DNA from: Burkholderiales bacterium
GTDB taxonomy: Bacteria > Pseudomonadota > Gammaproteobacteria > Burkholderiales > Burkholderiaceae_C
Assembly: GCA_011391155.1 (NCBI GenBank)
Contig: JAABRA010000033.1
Span: forward strand, 1 to 45,418
DNA: 45,418 nucleotides
Direction: 5' to 3'
The notes below the pieces were generated by a model. It saw nothing but the letters and a program-made list of their open reading frames with translations, ran no database searches and was not told the origin of the DNA. Position numbers and translations under genes: made by a program. This document shows, in pieces, positions 33,225-41,337 of the stretch. Each line of letters opens with the position of its first letter. Positions within the stretch are counted from its first letter, which is position 1.

Positions 33225-33644
33225 ATGACCGAATCCAATCCCAAAATGAGCTTTCACGTTGAATCGCGGAGAGTAGATGCCCATGGCAGTCTTTCGCGCT
33301 GCAAAAACGCTGAAATCGATCTGGACACCGACATGGCGGGTAATCCTGAGGCTTTCAACCCGGCAGAGCTGCTGCTGGCGGCATTGTCGGCTTGCATGAT
33401 CAAGGGCATTGAACGTGTCACGCCGATTCTGCAATTCGAGCTGCGCGGGGTTGAGGTCATCGTGGACGGCGTGCGGCAGGACGTTCCGCCAAAGATGGAG
33501 TCCATTCGGTATGAAATCATCGTGGATAGCGACGAGTCCGACCAACGGTTGGCGCTCTTGCATGAAAACGTCAAGAGGTACGGCACGGTATTCAATACGG
33601 TCGCGCCCGGGACCGATTTGAGCGGTGTTCTGCGGCGGCGTTGA
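33225..33644 (+). CDS. OsmC/Ohr family protein
   Basis: 139 residues from ATG 33225 (MTESNPKMSFHVESRRVDAH). The OsmC signature NPEAFNPAELLLAALSACMIKGIER holds the resolving-type Cys; the second conserved Cys expected about 60 residues later (VTYxC) is missing, the strand reading YEIIVDSDESDQR and HENVKRYGTVFNTVAPGT. So it lacks the full peroxidase pair of Ohr/OsmC and may act on sulfur compounds or be regulatory. It is paired with the rhodanese gene, a frequent combination in sulfur trafficking. Confidence 0.82.
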   Translation: MTESNPKMSFHVESRRVDAHGSLSRCKNAEIDLDTDMAGNPEAFNPAELLLAALSACMIKGIERVTPILQFELRGVEVIVDGVRQDVPPKMESIRYEIIVDSDESDQRLALLHENVKRYGTVFNTVAPGTDLSGVLRRR

Positions 33645-33689
33645 TACCGCAAACCCTTCATAAGAGTGTTTATTTCAAGGAGTATCAGC

Positions 33690-34874
33690 ATGAGCCCGAA
33701 AGAAGTTGTCATTTGCAGTCCGGTTCGTACCGCCATAGGCACTTATGGCGGCAGCCTCAAGGAAGTACCCGCGCCGGACCTCGGAGCGGCCGTCATTCGC
33801 GAAACGCTCAGGCGTTCGGGCCTGGCCGCCGACAAGGTGCAGACCCTGGTGATGGGCAACGTGATCCAGGCCGGCGTCAAGATGAACCCGGCACGCCAGG
33901 CGGGTATCTCTGCCGGCCTGCCCGTCGAGGTGCCCGCGCTCACCGTCAACCGCGTCTGCGGATCTGGTGCGCAGGGCGTGGTGAGTGCTGCGCTGGAAAT
34001 CTGGTCGGGCGTGGTTGATTGCGCCATCGCGGGCGGCATGGAAAACATGGACCGGGCGCCGTACCTGTTGCCTCAAGGCCGCTGGGGCGCGCGCATGGGC
34101 GATGTCACGATGTTTGACAGCATGCTGTACGACGGCCTGAACGACGCTTTTAGTGGCAAGCATTCGGGCTGGCACACCGAAGATCTGGTGACGCAGAACA
34201 AGATTTCCCGGGAAGACCAGGACCGTTGGGCACTACGTTCGCAGCAACGCTTTGGCGCAGCGCAGGCGGCTGGCAAGTTCGAGATTGAGATTGCCGCCGT
34301 GGAGGTGCCTGGCAGAAAGGGTCCGGCAGTTTTTAACAAGGATGAACACAACCGCCCGGATACGACGGCCGAGTCGCTGGCGAAGCTCAAGCCGGCATTT
34401 CGAAAAGAAGGGACCATTACCGCCGGTAGTGCACCCGGCTTGAACTCGGGTGCTGCGGCGATGATCGTCGCCGAAAGGCAGTGGGCCGAGAAGCATGGAC
34501 TGAAACCCATGGCGCGTCTGGTCTCCTATGGCATCGGGGCAGTCGAGCCCGGCCTGTTCGGTCTGGGCCCGGTGCCTGCGGTGCGACAGGCGCTGGCGCG
34601 AGCGAACTGGGCGGTGACCGATGTGGAGCGCGTTGAAATCAACGAAGCCTTCGCGGCCATCACGCTAGCCTGCCTGCGAGAGTTGGGCTTTGCCGAAGAT
34701 ATCGTCAACGTGGAAGGCGGCGCCATCGCGCACGGGCACCCCATCGGCGCCAGCGGCGCGGTGCTTGCCACGCGCCTGATGCACTCGATGCAGCGCGACG
34801 GCCTGAAACGCGGCATTGTGACCTTGTGCATTGGCGGCGGCCAGGGCATTGCGCTGGCGCTGGAAATGCTTTGA
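33690..34874 (+). CDS. Acetyl-CoA acetyltransferase (thiolase)
   Basis: 394 residues from ATG 33690 with AAGGAG upstream. Thiolase fold with nucleophile Cys90 in VNRVCGSGAQ, the His of GGAIAHGHPIGASGAVLATRL and the acid/base Cys in TLCIGGGQGIA; NEAFAA is also present. It joins two acetyl-CoA or cleaves 3-ketoacyl-CoA. Length and motifs are normal for type II thiolases. It seems out of place in the redox island; its stop overlaps the TTG start of the CDF gene by 4 nt. Confidence 0.92.
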   Translation: MSPKEVVICSPVRTAIGTYGGSLKEVPAPDLGAAVIRETLRRSGLAADKVQTLVMGNVIQAGVKMNPARQAGISAGLPVEVPALTVNRVCGSGAQGVVSAALEIWSGVVDCAIAGGMENMDRAPYLLPQGRWGARMGDVTMFDSMLYDGLNDAFSGKHSGWHTEDLVTQNKISREDQDRWALRSQQRFGAAQAAGKFEIEIAAVEVPGRKGPAVFNKDEHNRPDTTAESLAKLKPAFRKEGTITAGSAPGLNSGAAAMIVAERQWAEKHGLKPMARLVSYGIGAVEPGLFGLGPVPAVRQALARANWAVTDVERVEINEAFAAITLACLRELGFAEDIVNVEGGAIAHGHPIGASGAVLATRLMHSMQRDGLKRGIVTLCIGGGQGIALALEML

Positions 34875-35893
34875 GCGCCGGACACGACCACAGCCACGCC
34901 CCCGCCAGCTTCAACCGGGCGTTTGCCATCGGCATCGCGCTGAACCTGGCGTTTGTGGGCATCGAGGCCTTCTATGGCTGGAAGATCAACTCGCTGGCCT
35001 TGCTGGCCGATGCCGGGCACAACCTGAGTGATGTGGCGGGCCTGGTCCTGGCCTGGGGCGGGGCGCTGGCGGTCAAGCTGCGACCCAACGCCCGGCACAC
35101 CTACGGCTGGAAACGGGCGACGATTCTGGCGGCCTTTGCCAACGCCTTGCTGTTGCTGGTGGCCATGGGCGGCCTGTCCTGGGAGGCTCTTGGCCGGCTC
35201 ATGTCGGGCGACGTCTCGCTTCAGCAACAAGGCGTCACCATCATCGTGGTGGCGGGCATCGGCATCTTCATCAACACTGCCACGGCCTTGCTGTTCATGC
35301 GTGGGGGTGACGACCTCAACATCCGTGGCGCTTTCCTGCACATGGCTGCCGACGCGCTGGTGTCGGCGGGCGTGGTGGTTGCCGGAGCCTTGACGTTGTG
35401 GATGGGCTGGGTCTGGCTGGATCCCGTGGTCAGCTTGTTGATTGCGGCCGTCATTCTGTGGGGCACCTGGGGTTTGTTCAAACAGTCGCTGCACATGCTG
35501 TTCGACGGTGTTCCCGATAGCGTGGACCCGCTGGCGGTCCGGGCGCTGCTGGCGGCGCTGCCCGGGGTAACCCGGGTCGATGACCTGCATATCTGGGCCA
35601 TGGGCACCTCGCATGTCGCGCTGACCGCGCATCTGGTGATGCCGCAGGGGAGCCCCGGCGACGCTTTTCTGAAAGACGCCACGGAGAAGCTGCATGACAG
35701 CTTCGAGATCACGCACGTGACGCTGCAGGTCGTCCAGGCGCCTTTCATGCAGGCCTGCGACGAGCTGTACGGGTCTTGTGTCCCGGCACTGAATGCGGAC
35801 GGGATGAGTCCGGTGGCCGCCCATGCCAACGACCATGTTCATAGCCATGGTCATAGTGCTCGTCATGCTCATCAGCCTGTCAAGGAGCCTTGA
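34871..35893 (+). CDS. Cation diffusion facilitator (Zn/Co/Cd efflux; ZitB/CzcD-like)
   Basis: 340 residues if the TTG at 34871 is the start (overlapping the thiolase stop; no ATG is near). It begins LSAGHDHSHAPASFNRAF. Six membrane helices carry the transport site: LLADAGHNLSDVAGL (H-x3-D) and FLHMAADALVS (H-x3-D). The cytoplasmic C-domain has VTRVDDLHIWAMGTSHVAL. The tail is His-rich, HANDHVHSHGHSARHAHQ, a metal-buffering feature. It exports divalent metals using the proton gradient. Confidence 0.88.
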   Translation: MSAGHDHSHAPASFNRAFAIGIALNLAFVGIEAFYGWKINSLALLADAGHNLSDVAGLVLAWGGALAVKLRPNARHTYGWKRATILAAFANALLLLVAMGGLSWEALGRLMSGDVSLQQQGVTIIVVAGIGIFINTATALLFMRGGDDLNIRGAFLHMAADALVSAGVVVAGALTLWMGWVWLDPVVSLLIAAVILWGTWGLFKQSLHMLFDGVPDSVDPLAVRALLAALPGVTRVDDLHIWAMGTSHVALTAHLVMPQGSPGDAFLKDATEKLHDSFEITHVTLQVVQAPFMQACDELYGSCVPALNADGMSPVAAHANDHVHSHGHSARHAHQPVKEP

Positions 35894-36208
35894 ATGAAGA
35901 GAATTTTTTTCGTTGCAGCCGTGCTGATCACCACGGTTGCTGTCGTCAATACCGCCCAAGCGAGCGCCCAGCTGGCTCTGGACAAGGGCTGCTTCGCCTG
36001 CCACGGCAATCCACCCAAGAAGAACGCCCCGTCTTTCGAGGCCCTCGCGCGGGACTATGCCCGCTACCAGGGCCAGCCCGCCACGGAGACCCGACTGGCG
36101 GACGAACTTCGCGCGGGGCATGTCTTTGGCGGCGTCCAGGCGCACGAGCGCCTGTCGCCGGAGAACGCCCGCGCACTGGTGCGCTGGATCATCGAGGGGG
36201 CCCGGTAA
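35894..36208 (+). CDS. Small monoheme cytochrome c without the usual Met ligand
   Basis: 104 residues: Sec signal (residues 1-23, ending AQA), then ALDKGCFACHGNP with CXXCH at Cys33-Cys36-His37, and the class I ending SPENARALVRWIIEGAR. No Met is present after the heme site; at the axial place the strand reads GGVQAHERLSPE, so His is a likely sixth ligand, which would lower the redox potential. It starts directly after the CDF stop. Probably periplasmic electron carrier. Confidence 0.85.
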   Translation: MKRIFFVAAVLITTVAVVNTAQASAQLALDKGCFACHGNPPKKNAPSFEALARDYARYQGQPATETRLADELRAGHVFGGVQAHERLSPENARALVRWIIEGAR

Positions 36209-36222
36209 ACCGGGCGCCGCCC

Positions 36223-37044
36223 ATGTGTGAACTGTTGGCCTGGTCGGGTTCGCAGCCGGCACGGCTGTCGTTTTCCCTCGCAACCCTGGCGTCGCACGGC
36301 GCCGTCGACGGCGCTGCCCCCGATGGCTGGGGGGTGGCGTTCTACCAGGGCGGGGATGTTGCGCTGTTTCGCGATGCCGCGCCGGCCGGCGACAGCGCCC
36401 TGGTCCGGACCCTGGCCAGCGGCGGGCCGGTCACGCCGCTGGCCATCTCGCACATCCGCCGCGCGACGCAGGGTGCCGTGACGCTGGCCAACACGCAACC
36501 CTTTGCGCGCGAGCTTGGCGGGCGCATGCATGTGTTCGCGCACAACGGGAACCTGCCCGGCGTCTGGGCCAGCGCGGCGATGGCGATCGGCCGCGACCGT
36601 CCGGTTGGGCAGACCGATTCCGAACACGCTTTCTGCGCCCTGATGCAACGCCTGGCCCCACTGTGGGGCGGCGCCGGCCCGCCGCCGCTGGAATCGCGCC
36701 TGGCCGTGCTTGCCGCCTTTGCTGCCGAGCTGCGTGCGCTCGGCCCGGCCAACTTCCTGTATGCCGACGGCGACACCTTGTTTGCGCACGGCCACCGGCG
36801 CATCCAGCGGCCCAGCGGTCGTGTGGAGCCGCCGGGGCTGTGGATGCTGCAGCGGCATTGCCACCCGGGAGACCCCATCCCCGATTGCCCCGCGATCTCG
36901 GCGATGGCTGCAGGACCGCAGACGGTGACGCTGGTCGCCAGCGTCCCGCTCACCGATGAGGCCTGGCGCCCGTTCGCCGAGGGTGAACTCGTGGCGATTC
37001 GTGCCGGTGAAGGGGTTTCGACCCTGTTGCCGGCGATGGCTTGA
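36223..37044 (+). CDS. Class II glutamine amidotransferase (YafJ-like)
   Basis: 273 residues starting MCELLAWSGSQPARLSFSLA: Cys2 becomes the N-terminal nucleophile after Met removal. Ntn-hydrolase glutaminase features: HGAVDGAAPDGWGVAFYQGG, ISHIRRATQGAVTLANTQPF, HVFAHNGNLPGVW and GQTDSEHAFCALMQ. These stand-alone GATase_4 proteins (YafJ type) have an uncertain acceptor. It is 14 nt after the small cytochrome gene, probably in the same transcript. Confidence 0.88.
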   Translation: MCELLAWSGSQPARLSFSLATLASHGAVDGAAPDGWGVAFYQGGDVALFRDAAPAGDSALVRTLASGGPVTPLAISHIRRATQGAVTLANTQPFARELGGRMHVFAHNGNLPGVWASAAMAIGRDRPVGQTDSEHAFCALMQRLAPLWGGAGPPPLESRLAVLAAFAAELRALGPANFLYADGDTLFAHGHRRIQRPSGRVEPPGLWMLQRHCHPGDPIPDCPAISAMAAGPQTVTLVASVPLTDEAWRPFAEGELVAIRAGEGVSTLLPAMA

Positions 37045-37134
37045 CGCGGCCGCGGCGGCGCTGCGCTTTAATGCACAAGGAGTGGTGCTGCCTGGCAGCG
37101 CTGCGGCGCGACCCAAAACACGCAAGGAATCATC

Positions 37135-37386
37135 ATGGACCTGTCGGTGCACCGTTTCCGGGAACTTTTCGCCCAGCTGGGCCTGCCGCGCGATGAGCAA
37201 ACCATCCGGCAGTTCATTGCAGCGCATTCGCCACTGGCGGCGGACATCGTGCTGGCCGACGCCCCTTTCTGGACGGCCAGCCAGGCCGCCTTTCTGTGCG
37301 AGGAGATCAGCCGCGACGCCGACTGGGCCGAGCTGGTGGACCAGCTCAACGCGGCGCTTCGGCAACCGTCGCCGGCGCCGGGCTGA
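37135..37386 (+). CDS. DUF2789 family protein
   Basis: 83 residues: MDLSVHRFRELFAQLGLPRD, then FIAAHSPLAADIVLADAPFW and QAAFLCEEISRDADWAELVD. This matches DUF2789, a small helical family of proteobacteria with unknown function. It follows the amidotransferase by 90 nt. Confidence 0.87.
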   Translation: MDLSVHRFRELFAQLGLPRDEQTIRQFIAAHSPLAADIVLADAPFWTASQAAFLCEEISRDADWAELVDQLNAALRQPSPAPG

Positions 37387-37445
37387 GCCGCGCGGCACCG
37401 CGGTTCGATCCGGCCCGGGGCCTTCGGTGGGGTTGACCAGCGGTG

Positions 37446-37462
37446 TTCCCAGTGACTGGGAA
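37446..37462. promoter_or_regulatory. 17-bp perfect palindrome
   Basis: TTCCCAGTGACTGGGAA: eight-base arms around a single G. It is 60 nt after the DUF2789 stop and just before repeat copy F. It may be an operator or a transcript-end hairpin; there is no T-run. Confidence 0.4.
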
Positions 37463-37468
37463 TCCCAA

Positions 37469-37532
37469 AATAGCTAGCAAACTATGACCATTCCACGCTG
37501 GGATAGTGCCAATTTGGCGCTATATTTTTGCT
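37469..37532 (-). repeat. Dispersed repeat family, copy F
   Basis: Plus strand: AATAGCTAGCAAACTATGAC then CATTCCACGCTGGGATAGTG and CCAATTTGGCGCTATATTTT. Nearly identical to copies D and E through the core. Located between convergent genes. Confidence 0.85.
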
Positions 37533-37542
37533 GCGGCGCTGT

Positions 37543-37779
37543 CTAGGCGGCCAGCCATTGCCGCACTTCGGCCTGGGTCGGGATGCGGCCACTGCTGACC
37601 AGCTTTTCGTTGATCACCAACCCGGGCGTGGACAGCAGGTCGTAGGCCATGATCGCCTTCATGTCGGTGACCTTGATGAATTCGGCGTCCAGCCCGGCGC
37701 TGGCGGCGGCTTCGCGCGAAACGGCTTCGAGCTTCTTGCAGTTGGCGCAGCCGGAGCCCAGAATCTTGACGGTCAACAT
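37543..37779 (-). CDS. Mini-thioredoxin (MTH895/TM0996 family), copy 2
   Basis: 78 residues: MLTVKILGSGCANCKKLEAV with the C-x-x-C pair, and YDLLSTPGLVINEKLVSSGR with the cis-Pro loop. It is a paralogue of the protein at 31173. It lies 29 nt downstream of the second COG0701 permease on the same strand, the common pairing for this family. Cytoplasmic. Confidence 0.92.
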   Translation of the reverse strand: MLTVKILGSGCANCKKLEAVSREAAASAGLDAEFIKVTDMKAIMAYDLLSTPGLVINEKLVSSGRIPTQAEVRQWLAA

Positions 37780-37808
37780 GGTGTTTTCTCCTTGGGGTTC
37801 ATTCAGGT

Positions 37809-39257
37809 TCATACGTTTTGAATGGCACGCCGCTGGCGGCGGTGCAGCCCCGCCAGGGCGGCTGCCAGCAGGGCCGCAAACGCGGCCAGGCCCAGCGCCA
37901 GCCACAGCGGATTGACGCCATCGACCCAGGCGCCATACAGCAGGCCGGCACAGATGCTGAACCCGGCGACCAGGCCCACATAGGCCGCCGTCTTGGCGCG
38001 GCCAATCACGGCGGCCACCATCAACATGCTCTGCAGACTCAACTCCGGGTCGGCCATCAGGTAGGCCAGGAGCGGGCCGGGGTGCATGCCCAGGTCCAGG
38101 AACATGCGCGCCACCGGCACTTCCACCAGCGTCGGGAAGTACATGAACACGCCAAAGACCACCGCCACGGCGTTGCCCTGCAGGTTGTTCTTGCCGGCCA
38201 GGCCCTGGATCCATTCGGGCTGGATCAACTGGCGGATCACGCCGACGACAAACACGCCGACCACCAGTAGCCCGAAGATCTGCTTCACAAAGCGCCAGGA
38301 TTCCCACAGCCAGGCCTGCCAGTCGTCCGCCGGCAGCCGCCGGGCGTAGCGCAGCACGGCCCAAAGCGTCAGCGCGACAGCAAGCACCCGCCCGGTGAGG
38401 GCGACCTGCAACCCGCCCGCGTGTGGCGTGAGCCGCAGCGCGGCCGCCCCCAGGGTGGTGGCGGCCAGGCCCAGGGCGATCCAGGTCCAGCGGTTGGCGC
38501 CTTCGACGATGTTCTCCAGGCCCTTCCAGGCGGTCGCGCCGATCAGGAGCAGCAGCACGATCAGCAGTGAGCCCTGCACGCTGACGCCTTCCTCGCCCTT
38601 GGCGGCGTCGAATGGTACCCACTGGATCAGGGTGGCCTGCCAGGCCTCGGCCCACGGCAGGGGCAGGGTGAAGGTGGCCACGGTGGTGGTCAGCGGCCAC
38701 AGCTTCAAGGTGCCGGCAATCAGCAGCGCCACCGATGACAGCAGCACGCCGATGGCGGCAGGCGTGATGCTGGCCTTGTCAGCAAAGAGGGTGTCGGTCT
38801 GCGCGTCGTGGCTGGCATCGTCGCGCCAGAACAGCAGCGCCATCAGCAGGCCGATGCCGATGCCGAACAGCAGGCACAACACAAACCGTGCCGCGGCGAA
38901 CTCCGCGCCCAGGATGCTGCCGGTGTAGGCCAGCGCCATGATGTTGCCCGCGGGCGCAAAAAACAGGAAGGTAATGGCCGGGCCTAGGCCCGCGCCCTTT
39001 CGGTAGATGCCGGCGAACAAGGGCACGATGGTGCAGGAGCACACCGCCAGCAGCGAACCCGCTGCCGCGGCCGCCGGGTACGAGATGTAACGCGCCGTGC
39101 TGCGCCCGAGAAAGCGCGTGATGCTGGCCTTGGGAATCAGCGCGGCCATGGCCCCGGCGATGAAGAACGCCGGCAACAGACACAACAGCACATGGGCGGC
39201 CAGGTAGGCGGCCAGGTTGCCGGCGCCACCATTGAGCAGGTGCAGGAGGTCATTCAT
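37809..39257 (-). CDS. COG0701 permease (ArsP/DUF318 family), copy 2
   Basis: 482 residues from ATG 39257 (MNDLLHLLNGGAGNLAAYLA). About twelve membrane helices; the first half has AAGSLLAVCSCTIVPLFAGI with the CSC pair and FLFFAPAGNIMALAY, the second QGNAVAVVFGVFMYFPTLVE and GRAKTAAYVGLVAGFS. It is longer than copy 1 because of a charged stretch (FWRDDASHDAQTDTLF) and extra helices between halves. Probably exports a soft metalloid or thiol compound, with the mini-thioredoxin as partner. Copies 1 and 2 are clearly not recent duplicates. Confidence 0.85.
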   Translation of the reverse strand: MNDLLHLLNGGAGNLAAYLAAHVLLCLLPAFFIAGAMAALIPKASITRFLGRSTARYISYPAAAAAGSLLAVCSCTIVPLFAGIYRKGAGLGPAITFLFFAPAGNIMALAYTGSILGAEFAAARFVLCLLFGIGIGLLMALLFWRDDASHDAQTDTLFADKASITPAAIGVLLSSVALLIAGTLKLWPLTTTVATFTLPLPWAEAWQATLIQWVPFDAAKGEEGVSVQGSLLIVLLLLIGATAWKGLENIVEGANRWTWIALGLAATTLGAAALRLTPHAGGLQVALTGRVLAVALTLWAVLRYARRLPADDWQAWLWESWRFVKQIFGLLVVGVFVVGVIRQLIQPEWIQGLAGKNNLQGNAVAVVFGVFMYFPTLVEVPVARMFLDLGMHPGPLLAYLMADPELSLQSMLMVAAVIGRAKTAAYVGLVAGFSICAGLLYGAWVDGVNPLWLALGLAAFAALLAAALAGLHRRQRRAIQNV

Positions 39258-39419
39258 GGGCAAAGGCTTTGCGGCAGAAACCACACCATTGTGGTCTGCT
39301 CCCGCCTTGCTGCCTTGAGGTGCGTCAAGCTTTGGCGGGCCGCGCCGGCGCTTGAATCGCGCTGCCGCCCGCCGCGTGGTCCCGCCGGGCGGGCTGCCCG
39401 CACCGTCCGTCGGCGACGT

Positions 39420-39437
39420 CTGTCACCAAACTGTCAT
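39420..39437 (+). promoter_or_regulatory. PhoB-type box
   Basis: CTGTCACCAAACTGTCAT: two CTGTCA(C/T) repeats spaced 11 bp, the PhoB pattern, extended by CAAA. It is 118 nt upstream of the 88-residue protein, with CACAAT at 39460 as a possible -10. Nothing else is evident in 39258-39555. Confidence 0.65.
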
Positions 39438-39555
39438 CAAACGGCGCCATGGCGCGGCGCACAATTCAAGCTTGTAACCAAAAGCGCTGTCGGCAGATGC
39501 CTGACGCGGTCCGGCGGTTTTGCCGGGGCGATGACCTCCATCCAGAAAGTTTCCC

Positions 39556-39822
39556 ATGCACGCCCTCAAGGAAGCCCGAAAATTCATTCAACAGGATCCG
39601 GACAACCCGTCCGCCCGGACGCTGTCCCGGCTGGTTCTGGCCCTCGAATCCGAGGCTGATTTTCCGATATCCGATATCTATAAGCTTGACTTCGACAGTT
39701 TTGCCCTGGCGCTGAGAATTCTTGACCAGTGGCGCCTGGACCGCTACTACGCCGGCAAGGCGCGCCTGTTTGACGTTTCCCTGCAAACGCTTGAGATCAA
39801 ACCCCCGCCGCCGCAATCCTGA
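39556..39822 (+). CDS. Small protein of unknown function
   Basis: 88 residues: MHALKEARKFIQQDPDNPSA, then LVLALESEADFPISDIYKLD and LALRILDQWRLDRYYAGKAR, ending in a Pro-rich PPPPQS. I do not recognise the family by name. It is soluble, mostly helical and has no cysteine. The codon use and a clear upstream Pho-like box support a real gene, possibly phosphate-regulated. It precedes the CorA-type gene by 94 nt. Confidence 0.75.
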   Translation: MHALKEARKFIQQDPDNPSARTLSRLVLALESEADFPISDIYKLDFDSFALALRILDQWRLDRYYAGKARLFDVSLQTLEIKPPPPQS

Positions 39823-39832
39823 GCGCGCCGAA

Positions 39833-39878
39833 GTCCGAAAGGCACGGACTTTGCCGTCATCGCCGGTGAAGCCGGCGA
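39833..39878 (+). other. Two hairpins in the corA-like leader
   Basis: GTCCG/CGGAC (39833-39849) and the stronger TCGCCGG-TGAAG-CCGGCGA (39860-39878) lie between the small protein and the CorA-type start. There is no T-run, so this is not a plain terminator, and no known Mg riboswitch is recognisable. Confidence 0.35.
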
Positions 39879-39916
39879 CGGGACCGGCGCAATCCTGACG
39901 TCAACCCCTCAGCGCC

Positions 39917-41236
39917 ATGTCCCTGTCCCTCGACACCGTGACGGAAATCCTCAAGAAGCAGAGGCGCGTCGAGGGCATGGTGCACGGCCAGAGCGCGCCG
40001 CGCCAGGAGATCGTCGAGACCCTCGTGCAGCGCCAGCATCGGGCCGAACTGCACAACCTCATGACGCAGCTGACCACCGGTGAAATTGGCAGCATTCTCG
40101 AAGCGCTGCCGGTGGATGACGCGCACCGGCTCTGGGCGCAGATCCCGCAGGAGCGGGAGAACGACGTGTTGTGGGAAGTTTCCGATGGGCGCCGTGAGCA
40201 GCTGGTCGGGAGCCGGGAGCCCTCTTTTGACCAGAGCCAGATCAATGCGTTTGAGTTGGTGGATGGCAAGCTGCGGCAGATCTCGATCGAGAGCCGCAGG
40301 AACCTCGAAGGCATCAAGGCGATCTGGATCGACCTGCTGGGCGCCACGAAGGCCGAGAGGGCCTACGTGGGCGCCCATTTTGGCCTCACGCTGCCGGACC
40401 CGGGCGAGGTGACCGACCTGGAAGTCAGCTCGCGGTATCACATCGAGGACAGCGGCGAAATCTATCTGCATTCGAACTTCCTGCTCGACCGGGAAGGCCA
40501 CTCACGCAGCGTGCCGGTGGCCTTCATCCTGCACCAGGGCATTCTTTTTTCCCTGCGCAACGAAGAGCTTCCGGTGTTCCGGCTGCAGCGGCGCCTGGCG
40601 CGAACGCAGGCGGGCTATGTGTCCGACAGCGCCGATGTGCTGCTGGACCTTTATGGGGCGGATGTCGAATATTCGGCGGACTCGCTGGAAGGCATCTACG
40701 CCACGCTCGGCAAGGTCGGGCGGCAGGTGCTCAGCGAGACCATCAGCGACGTGGAGGCCGCCGCGATCCTCGGGGACATTGCCGAGGAAGAAGACCTGAA
40801 CGGGCGCATCCGCGGCAATATCCTGGACACCCAGCGCGCCATCAATTTCCTGGTGCGCAGCAAGACCCTGTCGCCGGCCCAGCAGGACGACGCCCGGCAG
40901 ATCTCGCGCAACATCGAATCGCTGAACAGCCACACTTCGTTCCTGTTCGACAAGATCAACTTTTTGATGGACGCCACCATCGGCTTCATCAACATCAACC
41001 AGAACAAGCGGATCAACCAGCTGACCGTGTTTGGCGTCGTGTTCATGCCGATCAACATCCTGGCGGGCATGGGCGGCATGTCCGAGTTTTCCATGATGAC
41101 GCAGGGGACGCCCTGGCCGCTGGCGTATGGCGCCTTCCTGGTCGTCTCCAGCCTGCTGGGGTTTGCAACCTACACCGCGCTGAAACATTTTGAGCGACGA
41201 AAAATGAGGCCCCGCAGCAGCGCAGGCCCCGGATAG
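39917..41236 (+). CDS. CorA-family divalent cation transporter with MgtE-N-like front and GMG motif
   Basis: 439 residues. Residues about 30-95 (VETLVQRQHRAELHNLMTQL, SILEALPVDDAHRLWAQIPQ, LWEVSDGRREQLV) look like an MgtE intracellular N-domain. From about 110 the CorA cytoplasmic domain follows, with a long helix (LNSHTSFLFDKINFLMDATI) and two C-terminal membrane helices. The selectivity motif GMN of CorA is GMG here (INILAGMGGMSEFSM), which may change ion choice or gating. End KHFERRKMR is basic, as in CorA. It probably moves Mg2+ or another divalent ion. Confidence 0.82.
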   Translation: MSLSLDTVTEILKKQRRVEGMVHGQSAPRQEIVETLVQRQHRAELHNLMTQLTTGEIGSILEALPVDDAHRLWAQIPQERENDVLWEVSDGRREQLVGSREPSFDQSQINAFELVDGKLRQISIESRRNLEGIKAIWIDLLGATKAERAYVGAHFGLTLPDPGEVTDLEVSSRYHIEDSGEIYLHSNFLLDREGHSRSVPVAFILHQGILFSLRNEELPVFRLQRRLARTQAGYVSDSADVLLDLYGADVEYSADSLEGIYATLGKVGRQVLSETISDVEAAAILGDIAEEEDLNGRIRGNILDTQRAINFLVRSKTLSPAQQDDARQISRNIESLNSHTSFLFDKINFLMDATIGFININQNKRINQLTVFGVVFMPINILAGMGGMSEFSMMTQGTPWPLAYGAFLVVSSLLGFATYTALKHFERRKMRPRSSAGPG

Positions 41237-41337
41237 CCGGGATTTGAAATGGTTTTGTCACACAAACGACATACATTGGAGTAGCCGCGTCGCAACAGGG
41301 TGTCCAGCGCCGGGGCTATCAACCGGGTGATCAGGAA

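Noticed and set aside
34526-36283. 585-codon antisense frame across thiolase, CDF and cytochrome genes
   Set aside because: Low-complexity His/Arg/Gln-rich translation, no ribosome site, opposed to clear genes.
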